A stretch of DNA of 64,000 nucleotides from Candidatus Altimarinota bacterium (lineage in GTDB: Bacteria > Patescibacteriota > Gracilibacteria > UM-FILTER-43-11), in NCBI GenBank assembly GCA_028281045.1, contig JANQKP010000009.1, positions 50,508 to 114,507 of the forward strand. Direction: 5' to 3'. The notes below the pieces were generated by a model that was given only the letters and a program-made list of their open reading frames with translations, did not search any database and had not been told where the DNA came from. The position numbers and the translations under genes were made by a program. Every line of letters starts with the position of its first letter. Position 1 is the stretch's first letter. Shown here in pieces: positions 24,933 to 33,371 of the stretch.

Positions 24933-26353
24933 CCAATCGTAGAGCCGATATAGAAGAATGGCAGCATAACGGCCATAAGAATAGAGCCTACAAGAAGCGC
25001 TACAATAAAGATCATAAGCGGTTCTATTAAAGTAGAGATATTCTTAAGTTTGTAATCAATAGACTTGTGATAATTATCACGAGTTTTAAACATCATCTTC
25101 GCCACAGAACCTGTGGTTTCACCAATGTGAAGTAGTTGCGCCATTTGAAGTGGGAACAGTTTGTTTTCTTTTACTTTGTCATTTTTAAGGTCTTCAAGCC
25201 CCATCATTTCAGAAATAGATTTACCATTCACAATTCCTTTACGGATTTTTTCTAGTTCTCTTTTGTAATGTAAGTTTCCTACGGTTTTTTCTGTGATTTC
25301 AAAAGCTTCAGCGATAAGAACACCACTATTCATAAGCATTCCCATGTTAGAGCTAATAAGCATGATGTTTTTCTCTTTTGAGATCTTTCCAAACATTGGA
25401 ATAGATCCTACAAAAGATTCCCATACTAGTTTGCCAGGCTTGGTGTATTTAACCAGCGCCCAAAGTAGAAAGAAACCTCCAAATGTATAAAGAAGAATCT
25501 GCATGTAGTTAGCAGTAATAGCATCACTAAGATCAATCACAAATTGTGTAAGCGCTGGAAGCTCTACGCTAGATTGTGAGTACATTTCTGAAATCTTTGG
25601 AATAATGAATACCATCATTCCAGCCACAAGAAGGGTAGCAAGCACAAGAAGAATAACCGGGTAGAACATCGCTCCTTTTACCTTACGGTAAAACTCCTGT
25701 TGATTGTCCATTTCAGACACAATAGATTCAAGTACTGTGCTTAAGTTTCCAGAAGCTTCAGCGGCTTCAATAAGAGCCACTTGCATCTTTGGAAACAGAT
25801 GTGGATAAAGATACATGGCTTCAGCCAGGCTCATCCCTGTATTAACATGGTGAATGATCTCAGCATATAGCTTTTTAAGTCCTTTATTTTTAGATTGAGC
25901 TTTTACAAGAGCAATACTATCTATAAGGGTTACTCCAGAGCCCACAAGCGTTGCCATTTGATCAAAGAAGAATAGTCTTTCTTTTTTAGAAAGGCGAAGC
26001 ATCTTGATGGCAAAAGACATTTTATAAGTCTTTTGCACTTGTTTCACTTCTTCTTTTTTAAGCTTAGGTTTTTCCACTGCTCTGGTTTCTGTTTTAACCA
26101 GCGCCTCTTCCATTTCTTTTTCTGTAGGCTGCTCTTTGATCTGATATTCAATCTTAGCCTTTTCATCTGTCTTTTGATCTACCTTTGGAGCTTCTGCAGT
26201 AGTTGCAGCAGCCGGTTTTACTTCTGGCTTAGCCTCTGCTTTCTTTTCTTTTTTGTCTGATTTGAACTTATCAAAGAAGAGCTCCATATTAAGAGCAAAG
26301 TCTGAAAAGAAGTCTCTGATTTTAGCGGCAGCAGCAGACATATTAAGTTCCAA
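24929..26353 (-). CDS. pilC: Type IV pilus / type II secretion inner-membrane platform protein
   Basis: 474 residues. The last 370 form the two T2SSF domains: KKERLFFFDQMATLVGSGVTLIDSIALVKAQSK (first), and NIMLISSNMGMLMNSGVLIAEAFEITE (second), with helices near 235-260, 285-305 and at the C-terminus. The first 115 residues are unusual: a Lys/Glu/Ala-rich, disordered extension (KPEVKPAAATTAEAPKVDQK). PilC joins the assembly ATPase to pilin assembly. Overlaps the upstream pilin-like gene by 11 bases. Confidence 0.93.
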   Translation of the reverse strand: MELNMSAAAAKIRDFFSDFALNMELFFDKFKSDKKEKKAEAKPEVKPAAATTAEAPKVDQKTDEKAKIEYQIKEQPTEKEMEEALVKTETRAVEKPKLKKEEVKQVQKTYKMSFAIKMLRLSKKERLFFFDQMATLVGSGVTLIDSIALVKAQSKNKGLKKLYAEIIHHVNTGMSLAEAMYLYPHLFPKMQVALIEAAEASGNLSTVLESIVSEMDNQQEFYRKVKGAMFYPVILLVLATLLVAGMMVFIIPKISEMYSQSSVELPALTQFVIDLSDAITANYMQILLYTFGGFFLLWALVKYTKPGKLVWESFVGSIPMFGKISKEKNIMLISSNMGMLMNSGVLIAEAFEITEKTVGNLHYKRELEKIRKGIVNGKSISEMMGLEDLKNDKVKENKLFPLQMAQLLHIGETTGSVAKMMFKTRDNYHKSIDYKLKNISTLIEPLMIFIVALLVGSILMAVMLPFFYIGSTIG

Positions 26354-26999
26354 GGGTTAAATCTTTTGTGTTTTCTCCATCATCTAAAGTAATGGTGAAT
26401 CCATTTACTACAGTGCTATTTTCTGTGTAAATTTTCTTGGCATAAGGGGCCTCAATTTCAAGCGTGTAAGGTCCACCAGTTTGGTCTACAGTTAGTCTTA
26501 GGTTTTGATCTTCACGGTTGATATTAAAATGAGTCAGGCGAATCACATTCGAAGTGTCTGAACCGCTTTGAAGTGTGTATTCCCATTCTTGCTGCGCTGC
26601 AGCCTCAAAAGAAGACACATCAATAGGAAGAATTCCGTCTACAGTATCAATAGAAAGGATTTCTCCTGTGCGAGCTTTTTTAGTAAGGCTCCCTGCAGGA
26701 GTATTTAGGATATCAGGAGCATAAGACAGCGATAGAGTCGCTCCTTCTACCTCTTGATCAATCACTAGGTAATGTTCATTAAAATGAATGGTTACCTTTT
26801 CATAATCTCCACGAAGTACTTCAAGCTCTGCACGTTTCACAAGGTCTTGAATCACTCCAGCGGTTTCATTTAAAACTAAGGTTTCACGTAGGGTTCCAAA
26901 ACCCACTGTGGTCGCTACAGACATGATTCCGATGATAGCGACTACGGTGATGAGCTCTACGAATGAAAATCCCCTGTGATTTGTGAGGATATTTTTCAT
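26343..26999 (-). CDS. Type IV pilin-like minor pseudopilin (GspH/FimT-like)
   Basis: 218 residues. Class III signal: LTNHRG|FSFVELITVVAIIGIMSVATTVGF, with Glu at +5 of the mature protein. The remainder is beta-rich as in FimT/GspH. Predicted to be cleaved by the prepilin peptidase (not in this window). Sits between the ATPase and platform genes with overlapping ends on both sides. Confidence 0.9.
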   Translation of the reverse strand: MKNILTNHRGFSFVELITVVAIIGIMSVATTVGFGTLRETLVLNETAGVIQDLVKRAELEVLRGDYEKVTIHFNEHYLVIDQEVEGATLSLSYAPDILNTPAGSLTKKARTGEILSIDTVDGILPIDVSSFEAAAQQEWEYTLQSGSDTSNVIRLTHFNINREDQNLRLTVDQTGGPYTLEIEAPYAKKIYTENSTVVNGFTITLDDGENTKDLTLGT

Positions 27000-28225
27000 T
27001 AGTTAATGGCTCTTATGGCTTCTTCGATAGTAATATCTCCAGTCGCAGCTTTATAAAGTGCATCTTTACGAAGCAGAATCATTCCTTCTTCTACCGCTTG
27101 TTTTTCAATGTCAGCGCTTGAAGCTCCATTGATGATCATCTCTTCAATGGCTGGAGACATTTCAAGCACTTCAAAGAGTCCAATACGTCCTTTGTAACCC
27201 GTGTTTCCACATTGGTCACAACCTTTGGCCCTATAGAAGAATCCCATCTTAGGATCAATATTCGTTTCATCGCTCAGAAGCTTGTGATATTTCTGAGGAA
27301 TCGCATATTCTTCACGACAATAGCTACACACTTTACGTACAAGACGTTGTGAAATAACCAGTTTAATCGCTGCCGTGATTAGGAAGCGATCAATGTCCAT
27401 ATTCAGAAGACGTTGAATGGTTCCTACGGCTGTATTGGTATGCAGAGTACTGAATACCAGATGACCCGTAAGGGCAGATTCAATCGCAAGAGAAGCTGTT
27501 TTTTGGTCACGGATTTCCCCCACCATGATGATATCTGGATCCTGACGAACAAGGGTTCTAAGCCCATCTGGGAAATCGAATCCAATGTCAGTATTTACTT
27601 GGGTTTGAGTTACTCCGTGAATTTTATATTCAATCGGATCCTCAAGGGTAGAAATGTTAAATTTAGCAGGATCAAAGGTTGAAAGCATCGAGAATAGACT
27701 CGTCGATTTACCAGAACCTGTTGGTCCTACAGCAAGAATCATTCCGAAGGTATCTGCTAGATGTTTTTCTACTTTCAGAAGCGCTCCTGGAAGCATTCCA
27801 AGGTCACGTAGCTCTACCATTTTCGGATTCTTCTCAAGAAGACGAATTACGATCTTTTCTCCGTATTGGCTAGGCAGTACAGAAACACGAAGATCAACTT
27901 CCTTGTCTCCCATAGAGAATGATGATTTACCATCTTGTGGAAGACGATGTTCATCGATCTTAAGACCGGCAATGATTTTAATGCGCGCCACCACAGGGTG
28001 ATGCCATAACTTTTCAAAAGTCTTATGCTCTTGAAGAGCTCCGTCTATACGGAAGAAAACCACTAGCTTCTCTTCTACTGGTTTAAAGTGAATATCACTG
28101 GCGTGCTTCTCGATGGCAGCAGTGAAAATCTCGTCTACTACAGCAGGAACCTGATCCTCGTTAAAGGTGTTTTCAGGTGCTCCTGTCGCCGGTGTTGCTT
28201 TCTGTAGCTGATCGAGAAGTGACAT
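26999..28225 (-). CDS. pilB: Type IV pilus assembly ATPase (PilB/GspE family)
   Basis: 408 residues, shorter than usual PilB because most of the N-terminal N1 domain is missing. Walker A GPTGSGKST at 167-175, Asp box FNISTLEDPIEY, Walker B DIIMVGEIRD, His box TGHLVFSTLHTN, and the GspE/PilB zinc motif with Cys 300, 303, 336, 339 (VCSYC and CDQCGNTGYKGR). The zinc motif favours extension ATPase over PilT. First gene of the pilB-pseudopilin-pilC operon. Confidence 0.93.
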   Translation of the reverse strand: MSLLDQLQKATPATGAPENTFNEDQVPAVVDEIFTAAIEKHASDIHFKPVEEKLVVFFRIDGALQEHKTFEKLWHHPVVARIKIIAGLKIDEHRLPQDGKSSFSMGDKEVDLRVSVLPSQYGEKIVIRLLEKNPKMVELRDLGMLPGALLKVEKHLADTFGMILAVGPTGSGKSTSLFSMLSTFDPAKFNISTLEDPIEYKIHGVTQTQVNTDIGFDFPDGLRTLVRQDPDIIMVGEIRDQKTASLAIESALTGHLVFSTLHTNTAVGTIQRLLNMDIDRFLITAAIKLVISQRLVRKVCSYCREEYAIPQKYHKLLSDETNIDPKMGFFYRAKGCDQCGNTGYKGRIGLFEVLEMSPAIEEMIINGASSADIEKQAVEEGMILLRKDALYKAATGDITIEEAIRAIN

Positions 28226-28247
28226 ATATGTTTTTATTTATCTAATT

Positions 28248-28276
28248 ATTATACCAAATTTCTACTAGAAAATCAA
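28248..28276 (-). promoter_or_regulatory. Promoter of pilB-pseudopilin-pilC
   Basis: Minus-strand TTGATT (28276-28271), 17-bp spacer, TATAAT (28253-28248), about 22 bases before the pilB ATG. Confidence 0.7.
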
Positions 28277-28319
28277 TGGTTTTTATAGGTGAAAATAGAG
28301 GCGATTGAATCACCCTTAT

Positions 28320-28348
28320 TTGACATAATAAAAAATATGTACTATTTT
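28320..28348 (+). promoter_or_regulatory. Promoter of the 28371 gene
   Basis: TTGACA (28320-28325), 17-bp spacer, TATTTT (28343-28348). Divergent from the pilB promoter. Confidence 0.6.
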
Positions 28349-28370
28349 AAGCTAAATTAGCCTCGATTTC

Positions 28371-29090
28371 ATGAAGAAAAGCCCTTCTCTATCAGGATCT
28401 GAAACCGTCACCCACAGACAGCTATCTAACAGGCATGCCTTGCTTGCTATTTTACTAGTGAGCATACCCTCTATTCCTAGTGTCAGCCTAGCACAATCAG
28501 CTAACAATAATGGAGATAAGATAGTTACCGCATTTTTAGATGAAAACGACTCTCTGATAGAAAGAGAGCCTTCAATAAAGGAGCAGGTGGGAGGAGCAGC
28601 GAATTCAAGTGAAAAAAAGCGTATTTTAATGGGGGCGATAGAGAAAAGGCCTAAGGGTGTCATTAGGGCTTTTCCCAAATACGAAAATGAGCTCTTCGCA
28701 GGCGAAATTCTTGAAATACTAGTGAAAATAAGTCCGAAAAATCTCTGTAAATACCTCAGCCTTTATAGTGACCACCCAAGTGCGGAAGCAGTCATTGAAA
28801 AAGCTGCAGCGGAAAGCCCTGTAGCCTGCCTTGAAAACGGAAGAAGAATTGGAAAATTAAACAACGGAAAAAAGGTTCTAAAAGCAGCCATTACACAGGC
28901 TCCGGAAGCAGCCTTAGCGAACGCAGATGAGCTTGATGACTTTGATTACGCGGCTGAACTACTGCACAAACCAGCAATAGATCATCCAGAAGTCGCTGTA
29001 ATGCATGCATGGGATCAGCTATCGAGCACCACAAAAGACATAATAAAAGCCAAGCTTGGAGCTCGACTCATGAGGTTGCTTCCAAAATAG
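28371..29090 (+). CDS. Secreted hypothetical protein, 239 residues
   Basis: Unrecognised. Signal peptide with hydrophobic core HALLAILLVSIPSIPSVSLA and probable cleavage after SLAQS. The mature part is a chain of short helical units (IEKRPKGVIRAFPKYENELF, KAAITQAPEAALANADELDD, HKPAIDHPEVAVMHAWDQL), suggestive of a degenerate helical-repeat protein. Placed between divergent pilus operons, so a periplasmic or surface pilus partner is possible but unproven. Confidence 0.65.
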   Translation: MKKSPSLSGSETVTHRQLSNRHALLAILLVSIPSIPSVSLAQSANNNGDKIVTAFLDENDSLIEREPSIKEQVGGAANSSEKKRILMGAIEKRPKGVIRAFPKYENELFAGEILEILVKISPKNLCKYLSLYSDHPSAEAVIEKAAAESPVACLENGRRIGKLNNGKKVLKAAITQAPEAALANADELDDFDYAAELLHKPAIDHPEVAVMHAWDQLSSTTKDIIKAKLGARLMRLLPK

Positions 29091-29102
29091 AGGCAATTAT
29101 GC

Positions 29103-29108
29103 TAAAAT
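29103..29108 (+). promoter_or_regulatory. Extended -10 of the minor pilin operon
   Basis: TGCTAAAAT; TTCCAA lies 17 bp upstream. About 25 bases before ATG 29133. Confidence 0.5.
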
Positions 29109-29132
29109 ATCGGCAAAAGAAAAACAAAAACA

Positions 29133-29567
29133 ATGAATTTCAAGCTTTTGCGCCAAAATACAGGATTTAGCCTGGTAGAACTGCTGTTTGCCATCGCTTT
29201 TTTATCTGTAATTGTTTTTGGTGTTATTAGGCTCCAAGTGTCTAATTTAGGGCTTTCTAATACACAAAACCTTGAATTACAGGCTCATTTTTGGGCTTCT
29301 CAAGCTCTTGAAATCGTAGAATCCATTGGATCTGGCACTTTTACCCCAGATACCACCTATGAAATAGACCTTTCTGGGGTCACTTATTCACTGCAAGAAA
29401 CCGGGGCCGTAGACCCTATTTTAGCCACGACAAATGATTTGTTCTCGAGAACCGTAGAAATCACGCAGCCAGCAGCCATTTCACCCTGGTATAACGTAAA
29501 AGTGACCGTAAATTGGGAAGATAGTACCGGAACCCATCAAATACTTGCTAATAGAATCATAGAATAG
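29133..29567 (+). CDS. Minor type IV pilin (PilV/GspI-like)
   Basis: 144 residues. Class III signal LLRQNTG|FSLVELLFAIAFLSVIVFGVIRLQVSNL; the ASQALEIVES segment is typical of PilV/GspI. First of a run of minor pilins on the plus strand. Its TAG overlaps the presumed ATA start of the next gene by two bases. Confidence 0.88.
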   Translation: MNFKLLRQNTGFSLVELLFAIAFLSVIVFGVIRLQVSNLGLSNTQNLELQAHFWASQALEIVESIGSGTFTPDTTYEIDLSGVTYSLQETGAVDPILATTNDLFSRTVEITQPAAISPWYNVKVTVNWEDSTGTHQILANRIIE

Positions 29568-31501
29568 CTCAATATAAAGCCAAAAACAGCGGTTTTACTC
29601 TTGTTGAACTCATCATCAGTGTGGGAATCACTGGGATCATTATGATTGGCCTCAGCACGTTCTTTACCACGGCCTTTTCAAACCTGTTTATTGCGCAAGA
29701 GAAAGCGCAAAACACGCAGAATCAGTTTGTGATTAATGAGATCATTCGCGATAAATTCATGAATTTAGACTCTGTGATCGATTTAGAAACCGATAGTGTC
29801 ATTGTTTATAATGATAATTCCGAAGGAAATCTGCCTTTTACCTACATTGGAGAAAGTATTGTTAATGAAGGGCAACCCGATGAAGAAAGATACCTGGCTT
29901 TTAAAGATTTATTCGTATTTAACGGAGTTCTTGGGAATCTATACTTAAATACCGGTACGGGAACTATGGTTCACCCTGTTTCTAGTCAAAATATCACAGG
30001 CCTCAATGGGCCTTCTGGCCTTATTGATATCCCTGGAAGTCCTACTAATTATTATATTACAGAGCCTCAAACGAATCGTATTCGCGTGTGCCAACTGGCT
30101 ACAGATTGCCCCCAAACGTCATTAGCCTTAGAAGAGGGGGGTGAAACATATGAACTTGATACCCCAACCGATATTGATACAGACGATTCTTTCCTTTATG
30201 TCACCGATTCTGGCAATGGAAGAGTGCTTAAAATAGATCCAGGTGATGGAGAAACCACGATTGTGGCAGAAAACCTAGATTTCCCAACAGGAATTAGCTA
30301 CTACAGCCCAACCGCCTCACCAAGTGATGAATATCTATTTGTAAGTGAAACTTTTGCCAACCGTGTGCTTCGTTTTGATTTAAACGATTTACCGGCAGGA
30401 CCAACCGTGGTCGCGGGCATGGGAGACAGCAAAGCGTGTAATAATTCGGCCAGATATTGTCAGCTGACGCTGCCAACTGGAGTTTATGCCGACAGCGGAG
30501 ATAATGAACTTTATATCGCAGACAGTGGAAATGATCGCATTCTTCTTGTAACAGACCCCCTAAATGCCACAGGAACTTTAAATATAGCGTTCAAATTTGT
30601 AACTCCTGGGGCGCCCACTAAGATTTCTCGTATTGATTTCACCTTCCCTTCGGGAACGGTGAACGTAGTAAAAGATGCTGGCTCAGCCACACCTCTTGAA
30701 ATAGATTCAGCGAATCATAATTACACCAGCTCCCCTACCTTCTCGTATCTACTTTCAGCAGACTTCCCAGACACGGGACTTGTAAACGTTTGTGCCGGAG
30801 AAGGGTGTTACACCAGAAATAAGATCGATGTAAGTGCTAACGCTGCCATTTTTAATGTGGGAGATGCGGTGAAAATCAACGATGACGCAGGGAATTTATT
30901 TACTATTACGGCCAAAAACGGGAGTGTAATCACCGTAAGCCCCAACTTCACTGGACCAGGTGAAGGCAGCCAATATTCCGCGGGAGGAACCATAAAATTA
31001 GCTAAAACGTTTAATCCAGCAACAGAAATTATTATTCCACTAGAAGTGACTCCAAATGCCGTAACAGATCCTTTTGAAATTGTGCATATTACCGTTTATG
31101 ACGAAGATGACACCATTATGTTTGAGCAAGACTTAAGCATGAGAATTGGGGATGGGATTTTAGGAAGCGTGGAAGATACTATTATAGATGTGGAAGAAAT
31201 GACTCCCGCCATTTCGCCTAGCATAGACCCTCAGTTCACAACAGGAGTGAGTAAATCTTCTGTACTCACTTACAGCAATGGGTTCAATCAAGTCGCTCGT
31301 ATTTTTGGAGGAGATCAACCAATTGAAATCTTAAGTGAAACCGATATTTCAGATTTTGATTTCACTTCAGATTTTGAAATCAACAGCGTGGATTTCGCTT
31401 CTAGAAATAGTGGATACCTACTTGAAATGACTATAGACACCCAAGTGACTGAGGAAGATAATCAAATTTATAAACTCAATGCCAGTGTTAATCCAAACTA
31501 A
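29564..31501 (+). CDS. Pilin-like protein with NHL-type beta-propeller; ATA start inferred
   Basis: The first canonical start (GTG 29621) would cut off the prepilin signal. Upstream in the same frame is AQYKAKNSG|FTLVELIISVGITGIIMIGL, a complete class III signal, opening at ATA 29564; there is no ATG, GTG or TTG between the upstream in-frame TAG (29552) and 29621. About 645 residues. After the pilin helix, residues about 140-300 contain NHL-like repeats (DIDTDDSFLYVTDSGNGRVLKID, GVYADSGDNELYIADSGNDRILLV), then beta-rich modules. A large minor pilin, plausibly at the pilus tip. A frameshift from the preceding gene is the alternative to ATA initiation. Confidence 0.8.
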   Translation: MAQYKAKNSGFTLVELIISVGITGIIMIGLSTFFTTAFSNLFIAQEKAQNTQNQFVINEIIRDKFMNLDSVIDLETDSVIVYNDNSEGNLPFTYIGESIVNEGQPDEERYLAFKDLFVFNGVLGNLYLNTGTGTMVHPVSSQNITGLNGPSGLIDIPGSPTNYYITEPQTNRIRVCQLATDCPQTSLALEEGGETYELDTPTDIDTDDSFLYVTDSGNGRVLKIDPGDGETTIVAENLDFPTGISYYSPTASPSDEYLFVSETFANRVLRFDLNDLPAGPTVVAGMGDSKACNNSARYCQLTLPTGVYADSGDNELYIADSGNDRILLVTDPLNATGTLNIAFKFVTPGAPTKISRIDFTFPSGTVNVVKDAGSATPLEIDSANHNYTSSPTFSYLLSADFPDTGLVNVCAGEGCYTRNKIDVSANAAIFNVGDAVKINDDAGNLFTITAKNGSVITVSPNFTGPGEGSQYSAGGTIKLAKTFNPATEIIIPLEVTPNAVTDPFEIVHITVYDEDDTIMFEQDLSMRIGDGILGSVEDTIIDVEEMTPAISPSIDPQFTTGVSKSSVLTYSNGFNQVARIFGGDQPIEILSETDISDFDFTSDFEINSVDFASRNSGYLLEMTIDTQVTEEDNQIYKLNASVNPN

Positions 31502-32081
31502 CAACAAAGGCTCTATTATGATTTGGACAGTGCTCCTTGGGGTGCTGCTGACCACGGTATTCTTTTTTACCGCCACCAGGCTACAATTTAATGCTTCGGT
31601 ACAAAGGGAAACCATAGCCATTCAGAACCAAAGGGCGTATCTAGAAAGCTTTGTAGAGTACGCCAAGTCTAAAGGGCCTGGAGTTTATAACTTTGAGGGG
31701 ATGAACATCACGATCAGTGATCAAGTGGACACCATTGAAGGCTTTTTAGACATTGGAGACATTGTGCAATTCACTTTCATCGATGATGTCACTGTATGTT
31801 GGAACCAAGGTACTGAAAATGGAGACATTATCATCAATGATGATCCAAAAGGAGCTGGAGTTCCTTGTAGCAATAGTGGAAGTTATTCCAGTACGGTAGC
31901 CATTTCAGATGGCGTGCCACTTAAATTGCAAACCCTTCAGGCCCCACTGCACTATTACGTGGAATCTAACCCTGTTGGAACGCAGCTTATCGACGTTAAA
32001 AAGCACTTAACCGCAACGGCTAGTTTGGAATATGGAAAAGAAATACGAATTGAGGAAATTTTTGAACTTGAAACTCCATAG
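31479..32081 (+). CDS. PilX-like minor pilin
   Basis: 200 residues. N-terminus TNNKGSIMIWTVLLGVLLTTVFFFTATRLQFN is one hydrophobic helix of the PilX/GspK sort, lacking the usual Glu+5, followed by a beta-rich domain with two Cys (VCWNQG, VPCSNSG) that may form a disulphide. Overlaps the propeller pilin by 23 bases. Confidence 0.75.
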   Translation: MPVLIQTNNKGSIMIWTVLLGVLLTTVFFFTATRLQFNASVQRETIAIQNQRAYLESFVEYAKSKGPGVYNFEGMNITISDQVDTIEGFLDIGDIVQFTFIDDVTVCWNQGTENGDIIINDDPKGAGVPCSNSGSYSSTVAISDGVPLKLQTLQAPLHYYVESNPVGTQLIDVKKHLTATASLEYGKEIRIEEIFELETP

Positions 32082-32096
32082 AAATAAGAGTAAAAT
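32068..32096 (+). promoter_or_regulatory. Separate promoter of the major pilin-like gene
   Basis: TTGAAA (32068-32073), 17-bp spacer, TAAAAT (32091-32096); 30 bases before ATG 32127. Gives the pilin its own transcription within the cluster. Confidence 0.65.
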
Positions 32097-32126
32097 AGGG
32101 GCACTGAAAAAACTAAAAAATAAAAC

Positions 32127-32642
32127 ATGAAAATCAAAAAACATAACAAAGGTTTCTCGCTTGTGGAACTTCTCGTGGTAATCGCTATCATCGCGGTTCT
32201 TTCTGTAGTTGCCTTTACCGCCGTTGGTGGACAAACCGCTAAAGCTAGAAATGCTAGAAGAGCTCAAGATCTAAGCACAATTCAAGGTGCTCTTGAAATC
32301 TACTTCATTGAAAACAACAACACCTACCCTACTGAACTAGACGATGGTGACACTGCAAATCCAGAAACAGATCTAGTACCAAAGTACATGCCTAAGATGG
32401 CATTAGATCCTACCACTGAAGCGGTATACATCTATGCAAGAGCAGCTAACGGTAAATCTTATGATCTTGCTGCTAGTATTGAAGATGAGGATGCTCCAAA
32501 TCTATTCACAGCCACTGTGGTTGGAAACAATACTGGAGCGAGTCTACTTACCTCTGGATTCAGAATCGATGGTGGAGTAGGAGCCTGTACCGTAACAGAC
32601 GGAGACACAGACTGTATTCCATACGAAGTTGTATCCCCTTAA
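32127..32642 (+). CDS. Major type IV pilin / GspG-like pseudopilin
   Basis: 171 residues. Signal KIKKHNKG|FSLVELLVVIAIIAVLSVVAF, then ARNARRAQDLSTIQGALEIYFIENNNTYPTELDD, the standard GspG-like block, and a C-terminal disulphide pair (GACTV...TDCIP). With its own promoter it is the best candidate for the main fibre subunit. Confidence 0.92.
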   Translation: MKIKKHNKGFSLVELLVVIAIIAVLSVVAFTAVGGQTAKARNARRAQDLSTIQGALEIYFIENNNTYPTELDDGDTANPETDLVPKYMPKMALDPTTEAVYIYARAANGKSYDLAASIEDEDAPNLFTATVVGNNTGASLLTSGFRIDGGVGACTVTDGDTDCIPYEVVSP

Positions 32643-32651
32643 TCTAATACA

Positions 32652-33305
32652 ATGAAAAAACTATTTACTTTAATAGCCATATCTTTAATCGTGCTTACTG
32701 CTTGTGGAAAAAGCGAGCAAGAACAGCTGAATGACTTTTATAACGGGAGTATTCCTGAAAATAAAATTGAAACTTCTGTAAGCGTAACCAATAATAATAT
32801 GTTCGATCAAACAGCCGCTCCTGAAAAAGGAGAAAACATTGTGGTGATGGAAACCACTCTAGGAACCATGAAAATTCGCCTCTTCCCAGAAGAAGCACCT
32901 AAAACCGTGGAAAACTTTGTAGGTCTTATTCAAAAAGAATACTACGACGGTATTATTTTCCACCGTGTTATTCCAGACTTTATGATCCAAGGTGGAGACC
33001 CAACAGGAACTGGAACTGGAGGAGAATCTCTATGGGGAGCAGACTTTGAAGATGAGTTCGATGGAGAAGGTAAAAACATCCGTGGAGCCCTTTCTATGGC
33101 CAACCGTGGACCTAACACCAACTCTAGCCAATTCTTCGTTGTACAAGCGCCTTCAACACCTTGGCTAGATGGTCGCCACACTGTATTTGGACAAGTATTT
33201 GAAGGAGTCGATATCATCGACAAAATTGTAAGTGTAGATCGTGATGCTCGCGATAAACCACTAGAAGATGTGGTGATGAAAAAAGTAACGGTAGAGCAGT
33301 TCTAA
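32652..33305 (+). CDS. Cyclophilin-type peptidyl-prolyl isomerase lipoprotein
   Basis: 217 residues. Lipoprotein signal with lipobox LTAC at residues 15-18. The cyclophilin domain begins near residue 72: [41 protein letters not shown] (catalytic Arg), [26 protein letters not shown]. Likely assists folding of exported proteins at the outer face of the membrane. Ten bases after the pilin gene, ends at a strong terminator. Confidence 0.95.
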   Translation: MKKLFTLIAISLIVLTACGKSEQEQLNDFYNGSIPENKIETSVSVTNNNMFDQTAAPEKGENIVVMETTLGTMKIRLFPEEAPKTVENFVGLIQKEYYDGIIFHRVIPDFMIQGGDPTGTGTGGESLWGADFEDEFDGEGKNIRGALSMANRGPNTNSSQFFVVQAPSTPWLDGRHTVFGQVFEGVDIIDKIVSVDRDARDKPLEDVVMKKVTVEQF

Positions 33306-33320
33306 GTTGAATTAAAACGA

Positions 33321-33350
33321 AGCCCCGGGATATTCCACCCGGGGCTTTTT
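33321..33350 (+). terminator. Intrinsic terminator after the cyclophilin gene
   Basis: 9-bp stem AGCCCCGGG/CCCGGGGCT, 8-nt loop, five T. May also act on the opposite strand for the gene ending at 33372. Confidence 0.92.
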
Positions 33351-33371
33351 CGTTTGCCACGTTTTAACCTG

